From Vineibacter terrae (GTDB lineage Bacteria > Pseudomonadota > Alphaproteobacteria > Reyranellales > Reyranellaceae): 64,000 bases of DNA. Position 1 is the first letter of the stretch, and the number at the start of each line of letters is the position of its first letter. The notes under the pieces are model-generated. The model was not told where the DNA came from, did not search any database, and worked only from the letters and a program-made list of their open reading frames with translations. Shown piece after piece: positions 47,072 through 54,974 of this stretch. A program made the position numbers and the translations under genes. The stretch lies in NCBI RefSeq assembly GCF_008039615.1, contig NZ_VDUZ01000009.1:62001-126000 (forward strand), given 5' to 3'.

Positions 47072-50000
47072 ATGAAGCGCGTTGGGCAGGCACTCCTCAG
47101 CCCGTGGCTCCTCTATCCGTTGGGGGCCGTGCTGCTGTCGTTGCTGATCTGGTTCGCGTTCCCGTTCATTGCCTTCGGCGGCTTCGAGCCGTTCGAAAGC
47201 ATCTGGGTACGCATCGGCCTGATCGTCTTTTTCGTCCTGCTGTTCGGTCTGCTGCTGTTCCTGCACTGGCGCCGGGGACGCAAGGCGGACAAGGATCTGG
47301 TGGCCGGCATCACCGCCGAGGCGCCCGATCCGACCGGTGAGGCGATCTCGGCCGAACGGCAGCGCACCGAAGCCAAGCTCAAGGAAGCGCTCGCCGATCT
47401 GCGTCAGACCCTGGGCAAGGGCGGACAGGCGCTCTACCAGCTTCCCTGGTACGCGATCATTGGACCGCCGGGCGCCGGCAAGACCACGGCGCTGCTGAAC
47501 TCCGGCCTGCGTTTTCCCCTGGCCGAGCGCCATGGCGCGCAGGCCCTGAAAGGGGTCGGCGGTACGCGCGACTGCGACTGGTGGTTCACGGAGAAGGCGG
47601 TGATCCTCGACACCGCCGGCCGCTGGACCACCCAGGACAGCGACGCCAAGGTCGACCAGGCCGCCTGGGGCAACTTCCTGGGCATGCTCAAGCGGACGCG
47701 CGAGCGCCAGCCGCTCAACGGCATCCTGGTCGTGTTCGGCGTCGCCGGCAGCCCCGGCGACCTGCTGAACCTCACGCCTGATCAGCGCGCCGCCGCGGCG
47801 CGCGCCGTGCGCACGCGCCTGCTGGAGCTGCAGGCTGCGTTCGGGCTGACCCTGCCGGTCTATGTCGTGCTGACCAAGCTCGACATGATCGCCGGCTTCG
47901 TGGAGTTCTTCGACGACCTGGACCGCGAGGGCCGCGAGCAGGTCCTGGGGCTCACCTTACCGCTGGGGACCGGCAACAAGGACGACCTGCCGCAGTTCCG
48001 CTTCTCGGCTCTGTTCGACCGGTTGATCGAGCGTCAGCGCTCGCGTCTTCTCGACCGGCTGCAGAGCGAGCGCGATCTGGGGCGGCGCACGCTGATCTAC
48101 GGCTTCCCCTCGCAGTTCGCGTCGCTGGGCCGTGTCATCGACGACCTGCTGGCCGAGACCTTCAACGACTCCCGGTTCGCCAGCCGCCTGTCGCTGCGCG
48201 GCGTCTACTTCACGTCGGCCACCCAACAGGGCAGCCCGATCGACCGGCTGATGGAAGCCATCTCGGGCAAGTTCGGGATCCAGCGCCAGCAGCTTCCGGC
48301 GCAGGTCGGCCAGGGCCGCGGCTTCTTCCTGCGCCGCCTGTTCGACGACGTCGTCTTCAACGAGGCCGGCCTGGTCGGCACGAATCCCAAGGTTGAGCGC
48401 CGCCGCGCCCTGATCCGCTATGCCGCCTTTGCCGCCACCGGCCTGTTCTTCCTCACCGCCGCCAGCCTGTGGACCTGGAGCTACTTCGACAACCGGGCGC
48501 TGATCACCAAGGTCGAGGACGAGGTGCGGCGACTGGAGCCGCAGATCGTGGCGGCTGAGAGCCAGCGCGCGGCCATGCGTGAGCCCAAGGACTTCGACCC
48601 GCGCAAGCACCTGCAGCTGCTCAACGAGCTGCGCGCCCTGCCGACCGGCTACGAGGCGCAGCAATCCCGCAAGGTCGAGGCGGTGAGCTTCGGCCTCGGC
48701 CAGAGCGACCGGCTGGCGGTGCAGACGACCGAGCTCTACAAGCGCGGCCTGCGCTCGCTGCTGCTGCCGCAGCTGCTGATGCATGCGCAGGTCAAGATGG
48801 CCGATATCCTCACCAAGCCGAAGCCGCCGGCGGCGGGAGAGGGGGCGGTCAACGAGTATCTGTTCGATGCGCTGAAGGCCTACATGCTGCTGGGCAGCGA
48901 GACCAGCCGCTTTGGTCGGTCCTACAGGGCGTTCGTCACCGACTGGTACAAGAACGACTTTGCCGACACGCCCGGCTACACGGCCGGCGAGGCGGCGGCG
49001 CTGGCGACCCATGTCGCGGCGCTGGTCGAGGATCCGACCTGGGATCCGATCGGCCTTGACGAAGCCCTGATCGCGCGCGTGCGCCAGCGTATTGCCGCCC
49101 TCACCGTGGCCTCACGGGCGTTGCGGCGGCTGGAGACGGACGAGACCCTGCGCAACCGGCAGGTATGGCGCATCATCGACAATGTCGGTGCCCAGCGATC
49201 GGTGGCGGAAGAGGTGCTGGTGCGCCGCAGCGGCCAGCCGTTCTCGTCGGATGCGATCCCCTACCTCTACACCCGCCGTGGCTACTACGAGTTCTTCATC
49301 AATCTGGTGGGCCCGGCGGCGGCATCGGCCAACACCGATGCCTGGGTGCTGCGCCAAAGCACCTTGACCGGCGCTCCGGCCGTCAATCAGGTCGTGAACC
49401 AGACGGTCAAGGACTACATGGAGCGCTACATCAACTACTACAGGGCCGTGATCGACGACGTGCGCGTCGTGCGGCTGAACGACCTCGAGCAGGGCGCCGA
49501 CGTTCTCAACAAGCTCTCCAGCGCCGACTCGCCCTTGCGCAACCTCTATGAAGCGGTGGCGCGCGAAACCCGCCTGTCGCAAACGCAGAAGGTCGATCCC
49601 GCCATCCTGGCGCTGCGCGGCAACATCCTGCAGCGGCTGCTGCGCGGCATCCAGGACACCGCCGACTGGATCCTGCAGAGCCAGCGCATCCTGGGAGACG
49701 GCAGCCTGCCGGGCCAGAGCGTCGATCGCGAGTTCGAAGCGCTGCACCGGTTCACTGGCGCCGAGGGTGCGCCATCCTCGCCACTGTCGGCTTTCCTGGA
49801 TAACTTCCGGCTGCTGGCCAACAAGATGAGCGACGCACGCCAGCCGGGCAATCCGGGCGGCAGCGCCGCGGTCAGCCAGTTGGCGCGGCAGATCGCCGAC
49901 CGGTCGGGTCAGTTCCCGCGGCCGGTGCCCGAAATCGCCCGCACCATCGCGTCGGATGCCGGCAACCTGGGCACGAAGGCAACGCGCGAGCAGATGGCGG

Positions 50001-50665
50001 CGGAGTGGGACAGCCAGATCTTCGCCTTCTGTCAGCGCAACATCATCAACGCCTATCCGATCAATCTCGGCGCCGCAGCGTCGCGTGACGCGAGCAGCGA
50101 CGATTTCACGGCCATGTTCGCCAAGGGCGGGCGCATCGACAAGTTCATGCAGCAATACCTGCAGGTCTACCTCGATACCGGCGCCAACCCCTGGCGATGG
50201 AAGCCGGAGGCCCAGAGCCTGGCGTTCAACCAGCAGGTCCCGGCCGTGCTGCAGGCCGCCGCCGAGATCCAGGAGTCGTTCTTTGGGCCGGGCGGCGCGG
50301 CGCTGGGCGTGGTATTTACCATGCGAGCGCTCGAAGGCCAGACCAAGGGGGCGAAGCTGGAGATCGCAGGTGACGTCATGCCGCTCGACCCGGGCGACGC
50401 CGTGAAGAACGTCGCGTGGCCGACAGGTGCCGGCCGCGGCGCCCGTGTCTCGGGCGACTTCAACGAGCAGACTTTCGACGGCCTGTGGGCCTTCATGCGG
50501 ATGATGATCGCATCGTCACCCAGCGGCAACGGCCCGGAGTGGCGTCTGAAGCTGGCCAATGGCGTGACGTTGAAGCTCGAATTTCAGAAGGCCAAGAATC
50601 CGCTGACGGTAAGGCCGTTGCTGGGCCAGAGGAAATTCCAGTGCGTGCCGTTCCTGCAGCAGTGA
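47072..50665 (+). CDS. tssM: T6SS membrane subunit TssM (IcmF)
   Basis: 1197 residues. Two N-terminal transmembrane helices (about 10-70), a cytoplasmic NTPase-like domain with an intact Walker A GPPGAGKT (131-138) and YVVLTKLDMIAGFVEFFDDL, a third helix at about 448-470, and a large periplasmic part with the IcmF-related and C-terminal beta domains (EFQKAKNPLTVRPLL at the end). With TssL it forms the trans-envelope core. Many TssM lack a functional Walker A; this one keeps it. TssJ, the lipoprotein that usually binds the periplasmic end, is not found in the window. Confidence 0.96.
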   Translation: MKRVGQALLSPWLLYPLGAVLLSLLIWFAFPFIAFGGFEPFESIWVRIGLIVFFVLLFGLLLFLHWRRGRKADKDLVAGITAEAPDPTGEAISAERQRTEAKLKEALADLRQTLGKGGQALYQLPWYAIIGPPGAGKTTALLNSGLRFPLAERHGAQALKGVGGTRDCDWWFTEKAVILDTAGRWTTQDSDAKVDQAAWGNFLGMLKRTRERQPLNGILVVFGVAGSPGDLLNLTPDQRAAAARAVRTRLLELQAAFGLTLPVYVVLTKLDMIAGFVEFFDDLDREGREQVLGLTLPLGTGNKDDLPQFRFSALFDRLIERQRSRLLDRLQSERDLGRRTLIYGFPSQFASLGRVIDDLLAETFNDSRFASRLSLRGVYFTSATQQGSPIDRLMEAISGKFGIQRQQLPAQVGQGRGFFLRRLFDDVVFNEAGLVGTNPKVERRRALIRYAAFAATGLFFLTAASLWTWSYFDNRALITKVEDEVRRLEPQIVAAESQRAAMREPKDFDPRKHLQLLNELRALPTGYEAQQSRKVEAVSFGLGQSDRLAVQTTELYKRGLRSLLLPQLLMHAQVKMADILTKPKPPAAGEGAVNEYLFDALKAYMLLGSETSRFGRSYRAFVTDWYKNDFADTPGYTAGEAAALATHVAALVEDPTWDPIGLDEALIARVRQRIAALTVASRALRRLETDETLRNRQVWRIIDNVGAQRSVAEEVLVRRSGQPFSSDAIPYLYTRRGYYEFFINLVGPAAASANTDAWVLRQSTLTGAPAVNQVVNQTVKDYMERYINYYRAVIDDVRVVRLNDLEQGADVLNKLSSADSPLRNLYEAVARETRLSQTQKVDPAILALRGNILQRLLRGIQDTADWILQSQRILGDGSLPGQSVDREFEALHRFTGAEGAPSSPLSAFLDNFRLLANKMSDARQPGNPGGSAAVSQLARQIADRSGQFPRPVPEIARTIASDAGNLGTKATREQMAAEWDSQIFAFCQRNIINAYPINLGAAASRDASSDDFTAMFAKGGRIDKFMQQYLQVYLDTGANPWRWKPEAQSLAFNQQVPAVLQAAAEIQESFFGPGGAALGVVFTMRALEGQTKGAKLEIAGDVMPLDPGDAVKNVAWPTGAGRGARVSGDFNEQTFDGLWAFMRMMIASSPSGNGPEWRLKLANGVTLKLEFQKAKNPLTVRPLLGQRKFQCVPFLQQ

Positions 50666-51807
50666 ACGCCTTTGAAGCCGGTGGCACCGGTGCGGCACCG
50701 ATGGTGTCGGCGCCGGCTGCCGGCCGGGTGGGCTTCTTCGGCAAGGTGCCCAGCCGTGGCGACTTCGTGCGCCGTGATTTGCCGAACGGTTTCGTCGACG
50801 CCTGGGATCTGTGGCTGCAGCAGGGAATCGCCGCCAGCCGCGATGCGCTCGGCGAGGCCTGGCTCGACTCCTGGCTATGCGCGCCGATCTGGCGCTTTGC
50901 CGTGCCGCCGGCGGCTTGCGGCGCCGACGGGTGGGTCGGCATCTTGATGCCCAGCGTCGATCGTGCCGGCCGCTACTTCCCGTTGACCCTGGCGACGATG
51001 ACGCCGGCCGGTGCGCCGGCGGCTGCAGTTCTGGCGGGCGATTGGATCGCGGCGCTTGAAGCTGTCGCCCTCTCGGCGCTGCAGCAGGACAGCGACTTCG
51101 AGCAGTTCGCGCAGGCGGTGGGCGGTCTGCCGGCCTTTCCAGCGGTCAATGTCGATATCTGGGCCGGCGGCTGGCGGGCGCGGGGCGGGGCCGGCGATGC
51201 GACGTCCGCATTGGCGGCGGCCGCTGCCGCCGTGTCGAGCAGCCAATGCATTTTCGCGACACGGGGCGGTGGGCATGTGGCCTCGGCCGCCTGGGTGCTG
51301 CCGCGGCTGCCGGCGCCGCAGTCGTTCGTCGGCCTGATCGATGATCGTGTCTTCGGTGCGGCCGCTGGCGGCATGACCGCGCCGTCATGGATGGCCGCGC
51401 CCGCAGCGGCCGCGCTGGCCGCGAGCGATGGCCAGATACCGGCCGTGGGATTGTTTGGCGGCGATTATGGTGAGGATTCACCGCCGGCCGTGGCGGGAGA
51501 ACCGCCGGGCGGCGCGTTCGACCGGTTGTTTGATGATCTGCCGCCGGCAGCGCCGGGCCAGGGTGCTTTCGATGCGCCACCGGCTGCGCCCGCGGCACCG
51601 CCTACGGCCGTCGCCGGCCTGCATGCCGGCGACGTGCAGTCCATCGGCGCAGGGGGAGTCGATGCCATGAACGCGCCACCGGCGCCTGAGAAAAAACAAG
51701 TGATGCTGTCGCACAGGGAGCTGTTCGGTGACGACGGCGACGACGTTCCGGCGGCGCCCAGCAGCGACCTGTTTGGCGACAAAAACGGCAAGGAATCGGC
51801 GTCATGA
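50641..51807 (+). CDS. tagF: T6SS-associated protein TagF with acidic repeat tail
   Basis: 388 residues from GTG 50641, which has AGAGGA seven bases upstream inside the tssM end. GTG 50662 (overlapping the tssM stop) and ATG 50701 are alternatives. The N-terminal TagF domain (about 25-165) includes VGFFGKVPSRGDFVRRDLPN, LQQGIAASRDALGEAWLDSW and GILMPSVDRAGRYFPLTLAT. TagF holds the T6SS in an inactive state in other bacteria. The C-terminal 130 residues are Ala/Pro-rich with repeated acidic Leu-Phe motifs (VGLFGGD, RLFDDL, ELFGDD, DLFGDK). Such a tail is not part of the basic family and may dock a partner. Confidence 0.88.
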   Translation: MRAVPAAVNAFEAGGTGAAPMVSAPAAGRVGFFGKVPSRGDFVRRDLPNGFVDAWDLWLQQGIAASRDALGEAWLDSWLCAPIWRFAVPPAACGADGWVGILMPSVDRAGRYFPLTLATMTPAGAPAAAVLAGDWIAALEAVALSALQQDSDFEQFAQAVGGLPAFPAVNVDIWAGGWRARGGAGDATSALAAAAAAVSSSQCIFATRGGGHVASAAWVLPRLPAPQSFVGLIDDRVFGAAAGGMTAPSWMAAPAAAALAASDGQIPAVGLFGGDYGEDSPPAVAGEPPGGAFDRLFDDLPPAAPGQGAFDAPPAAPAAPPTAVAGLHAGDVQSIGAGGVDAMNAPPAPEKKQVMLSHRELFGDDGDDVPAAPSSDLFGDKNGKESAS

Positions 51808-52667
51808 GCGACGATCCGGGCCATGTGCCGACGCAACGCGCGCCGCAGCGTCCGCTGGTGATGACGGCTCCGAATGGCGAAGCGTTCCGCGTTCACGGAG
51901 TTGGCGCGACCCACCAGGGCATGGTGCGCAAGCACAACGAAGACAATCTGCTGCTGCGGCCGGAGGCGGGGCTCTGGATGGTGGCGGACGGTGTCGGCGG
52001 GGCGCAGGCCGGCGACTGGGCCAGCGCCCAGATCGTGGATGCTCTGCAGGACATGCCGGTGCCTCCGACCGCGCCGGAAGTGCTGGCCAGCGCCGTGGCG
52101 CGGCTCGAGGCGGCGAACCTGCGCATGGTGAGCCGCGCCGCTGAGCGGGGCGGCGGCATGACGGCCAGCACCGTGGTGCTGCTGTTGGTTCACGGTGTGC
52201 ATTATACTTGCCTATGGGCCGGCGACAGCCGCTGCTATCTTCTGCGTGACGGTGTCATGACCCAGATCACGCACGACCATAGCGAGGTGCAGGAGCTCGT
52301 CGATGCCGGGGCGCTGTCCCCGGAGGAGGCGGAGCGTTATCCGCGGGCGAATGTGATCACGCGCGCCCTGGGCGTGGCCCCGCGCGTGCAGCTTGATCGC
52401 GTCGCCGGCCGGCTGCAGCCTGGCGATCGTTTTTTGTTGTGCACGGACGGCCTGTCGCGGATGGTCAGCGACGCGGAAATTGCGGCATTGCTGACGGAGT
52501 CCGATATCGCTTCCTTGCCCAGCTCGTTGATCGCCGCCGCCCTGTCGGCCGGTGGTCACGACAACGTGACGGTCATGGTCGTGACCTGCGAGGCCGTCGC
52601 GGGCGATACGATCACGCCCGCGGCACCCGGCGCGCCGTGGGTGACAGGGGCGGGTGATGTCCGATAA
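51804..52667 (+). CDS. PP2C-family Ser/Thr phosphatase (PppA/Stp type)
   Basis: 287 residues. The ATG overlaps the tagF stop (ATGA). Seen: HQGMVRKHNEDNLLLRPEAG, the metal-binding ADGVGGAQAGDWAS, TCLWAGDSRCYLLRDG, LLCTDGLSRMVSD and SAGGHDNVTVMVV, all the PP2C metal and phosphate motifs. In T6SS clusters this phosphatase reverses the phosphorylation made by the PpkA kinase and switches secretion off. An N-terminal extension of about 30 residues precedes the domain. The kinase gene overlaps its 3' end. Confidence 0.93.
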   Translation: MSDDPGHVPTQRAPQRPLVMTAPNGEAFRVHGVGATHQGMVRKHNEDNLLLRPEAGLWMVADGVGGAQAGDWASAQIVDALQDMPVPPTAPEVLASAVARLEAANLRMVSRAAERGGGMTASTVVLLLVHGVHYTCLWAGDSRCYLLRDGVMTQITHDHSEVQELVDAGALSPEEAERYPRANVITRALGVAPRVQLDRVAGRLQPGDRFLLCTDGLSRMVSDAEIAALLTESDIASLPSSLIAAALSAGGHDNVTVMVVTCEAVAGDTITPAAPGAPWVTGAGDVR

Positions 52668-54843
52668 CGCCGACGCGACGGTTGTCGCATCACCAGCATC
52701 CAGCGGGCCCCCGGCTGCGTCCGATCCGCCCGGCAGCAATGCATCGGCGGGCAGCAACCCGGGCTGGAGCGCGGATGCGCCGGCAAGGGCCGGGCCGCTG
52801 CCGGAGACGGAGATACCGGGAGCGCGGCCGCCGCCACCGCCGGCGCCGGGGGGCCCTCTGGCGCCCGGCGTCGTGCTCAGCAGCACCTTCGAGATCGAGC
52901 ATCTGGTGGCCCGCGGCGGCATGGGCGAGGTCTATCGCGCCCGCCATCGCATCACGGGCGATCCGATCGCCATCAAGACCATCCGCCCGGAGCTGGCCGG
53001 CGATGAGAAGATCGCCGAGCTGTTCAAGCGCGAGGCGCAGGCCCTGCGCGGCATCCGCCATCCGGCGATCGTGTCCTACGAGGGTGTGTTCGACGACGGC
53101 ACCGGACAACTCTACATCGCCATGGAGTTCGTCGACGGACCGTCCCTGTCGAAGTTGATGCAGAACGGCCCGTTGGCGCCCGCCGATGTCCGCCGGCTGC
53201 GCGACCGTGTCGCCGACGGGTTGGCGGCGGCCCATGCCCAGGGTGTGATCCACCGCGATCTGTCGCCCGACAACGTCATCCTGCCCGGTGGCCGCATCGA
53301 CGCGGCCAAGCTGATCGATTTCGGCATTGCCAAGCAGACGGAAAGCTCCAAGGCAACCGTCATCGGCAACGATTTCGCCGGCAAATATTCCTACGCCGCG
53401 CCCGAGCAGCTGGGCCTGCAGGGCGGCGAGGTCGGTCCCCGGGCCGACGTCTACAGCCTCGGCCTGGTGCTGGCGGCGGCGGCGAGCGGCGCGCCGCTGG
53501 ACATGGGCAATGCGTTGCCTTCGGCGGTCGCGGCCCGCATGCGGGTGCCGGATCTGGGTGCGCTGCCGGCCGAGCTGCGCGCCGAGATCACCAGCATGCT
53601 GCAGCCCGACCCGTCCGACCGGCCGCAGTCCATGGCCGAGCTGGTCGGACGGACCGGGACGACCCAGGTTCAGGCCCGATCCGAGCGGAGCTCGGCACGG
53701 GCGCGCAGCGGGGCTGGGCCCCTGGTCGCCGGGATTGCCGTTGCCGTCGTGGTGCTGCTGGGCGGCGGCGCATTCCTGATGAAGGACCGGCTGTTCCCAC
53801 CTGAGCCTGCGCCCTCGCCTCCGGGCACCACGACAGCGACCACGAGCCCGACGACCCCGCCCGGCACGACGACAACGCCGCCAGGCATCGAGACGCCACC
53901 TGCGACGACAGCCGGCAAGACCGCCACGCCGGGCATCGAGTCGCCGCCATCGACGCCGGGCATCACAACGACGCCGCCGGCGACAACGACGCCTCCGTCC
54001 AGCCCGCCCGCGACATCGCCGCCAACAACCACCGCGACGACGACACCACCGGCGACCTCGCCGCCGTCCAGTCCGCCGACCCCATCGACAGGAATCACGA
54101 CCCCGGAGGCATCGCCGCCGGCGGCTACCACCCCGCCGGCCACGACACCGCCGGCCACGACACCGCCTGCGACCACGACGGCCACGGCGACCCCGCCGCA
54201 GTCCGACACCGCGGTGATCCGCAGCCGTCTCGATGCCCTGATCTCGCGGTTCGACTGCGCCGATCTCACGGCGCGTGTCGACAGCGATCTGATGGTGCGG
54301 CTGCAGGGCTATGTGGAGTCCGACGACGACCGCTCCCAGCTGCTGGCAGCGGCGCGCGGCATTGATGGTGTGCGACGTGTCGATGCTGCGGTCTCGGTCC
54401 AGCCCTGGCCGTTGTGCGAGCTGGTGCGCGTGGCGGCAGGCTCGACATCGCCCGATTTCCGGGTGGTGCCCAACAAGCTCGACCGGCCCTACAAGATCCG
54501 GGCCGATCGGGTCATGTTTCAGGTCTTTCCGCCGGCCGGCCGGCGCGGCCTGTTGAACGTCGTGTTCCTCAATTCCGACCGGACCGCCTGGCACTACGAG
54601 CCCTGGTCGAAGATCCGCGTCCGCCCCGGCCAGCCGGAAACTTTCGGCGACAAGCTGTCGATCACGCTGGCCCCGCCAGTGGGCAAGATGGCGATCATCG
54701 CCGTGATCTCCAACGAGCCGCTGTTCGCCACGCCGCAAGCCGAGGAGCAGCCGACCAAGGAGTACCTGGCTGCCCTCAAGCAGGCGTTGGCCCGGCATCC
54801 CGACGCCATTGTCAGCTACGTGGCCTTCGATACGGTCGATTGA
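52657..54843 (+). CDS. T6SS-linked Hanks-type Ser/Thr protein kinase (PpkA type)
   Basis: 728 residues, overlapping the phosphatase gene by 11 bases. A Pro-rich N-terminus (1-75) is followed by a complete kinase domain: glycine loop ARGGMGEVY, Lys107 in AIKTI, HRDLSPDN (199-206) and DFG (221-223). One transmembrane helix lies at about 352-375. A long periplasmic Thr/Pro linker follows (about 380-510), then a BON-like domain (RLDALISRFDCADLTARVDS) and a C-terminal beta domain resembling DUF4384. A periplasmic sensor region on a T6SS kinase suggests that it reads an envelope signal. The usual target Fha is not in the window. Confidence 0.9.
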   Translation: MSDNADATVVASPASSGPPAASDPPGSNASAGSNPGWSADAPARAGPLPETEIPGARPPPPPAPGGPLAPGVVLSSTFEIEHLVARGGMGEVYRARHRITGDPIAIKTIRPELAGDEKIAELFKREAQALRGIRHPAIVSYEGVFDDGTGQLYIAMEFVDGPSLSKLMQNGPLAPADVRRLRDRVADGLAAAHAQGVIHRDLSPDNVILPGGRIDAAKLIDFGIAKQTESSKATVIGNDFAGKYSYAAPEQLGLQGGEVGPRADVYSLGLVLAAAASGAPLDMGNALPSAVAARMRVPDLGALPAELRAEITSMLQPDPSDRPQSMAELVGRTGTTQVQARSERSSARARSGAGPLVAGIAVAVVVLLGGGAFLMKDRLFPPEPAPSPPGTTTATTSPTTPPGTTTTPPGIETPPATTAGKTATPGIESPPSTPGITTTPPATTTPPSSPPATSPPTTTATTTPPATSPPSSPPTPSTGITTPEASPPAATTPPATTPPATTPPATTTATATPPQSDTAVIRSRLDALISRFDCADLTARVDSDLMVRLQGYVESDDDRSQLLAAARGIDGVRRVDAAVSVQPWPLCELVRVAAGSTSPDFRVVPNKLDRPYKIRADRVMFQVFPPAGRRGLLNVVFLNSDRTAWHYEPWSKIRVRPGQPETFGDKLSITLAPPVGKMAIIAVISNEPLFATPQAEEQPTKEYLAALKQALARHPDAIVSYVAFDTVD

Positions 54844-54974
54844 AATATAATTCGCACAATTAGTGCGAAATTAAATTATATTAATGAAGGCCATCTTCCT
54901 TAAAAGGGAATGAATAACGTCCTCTTATAAGCTATTATTTTTGTTGGCGTTTGGTGTTTGGCTTAGAGGACGTA
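54844..54974 (+). promoter_or_regulatory. A+T-rich gap with nested inverted repeats before tpsB
   Basis: 131 bases, much richer in A+T than anything around. TTCGCAC (54851-54857) and GTGCGAA (54863-54869) form a perfect hairpin with an AATTA centre. AATATAA (54844-54850) and TTATATT (54876-54882) flank it. Further on, TTATAAGCTATTATTTTTG (about 54926-54944) could hold a promoter. AGAGGA at 54965-54970 serves tpsB. It probably ends the T6SS transcript and starts the two-partner secretion transcript. Confidence 0.55.

Noticed and set aside
52690-54798. A 702-codon minus-strand frame opposite the kinase gene
   Set aside because: It is Arg/Gly-rich with no domain, while the plus strand encodes a complete kinase with all catalytic motifs.
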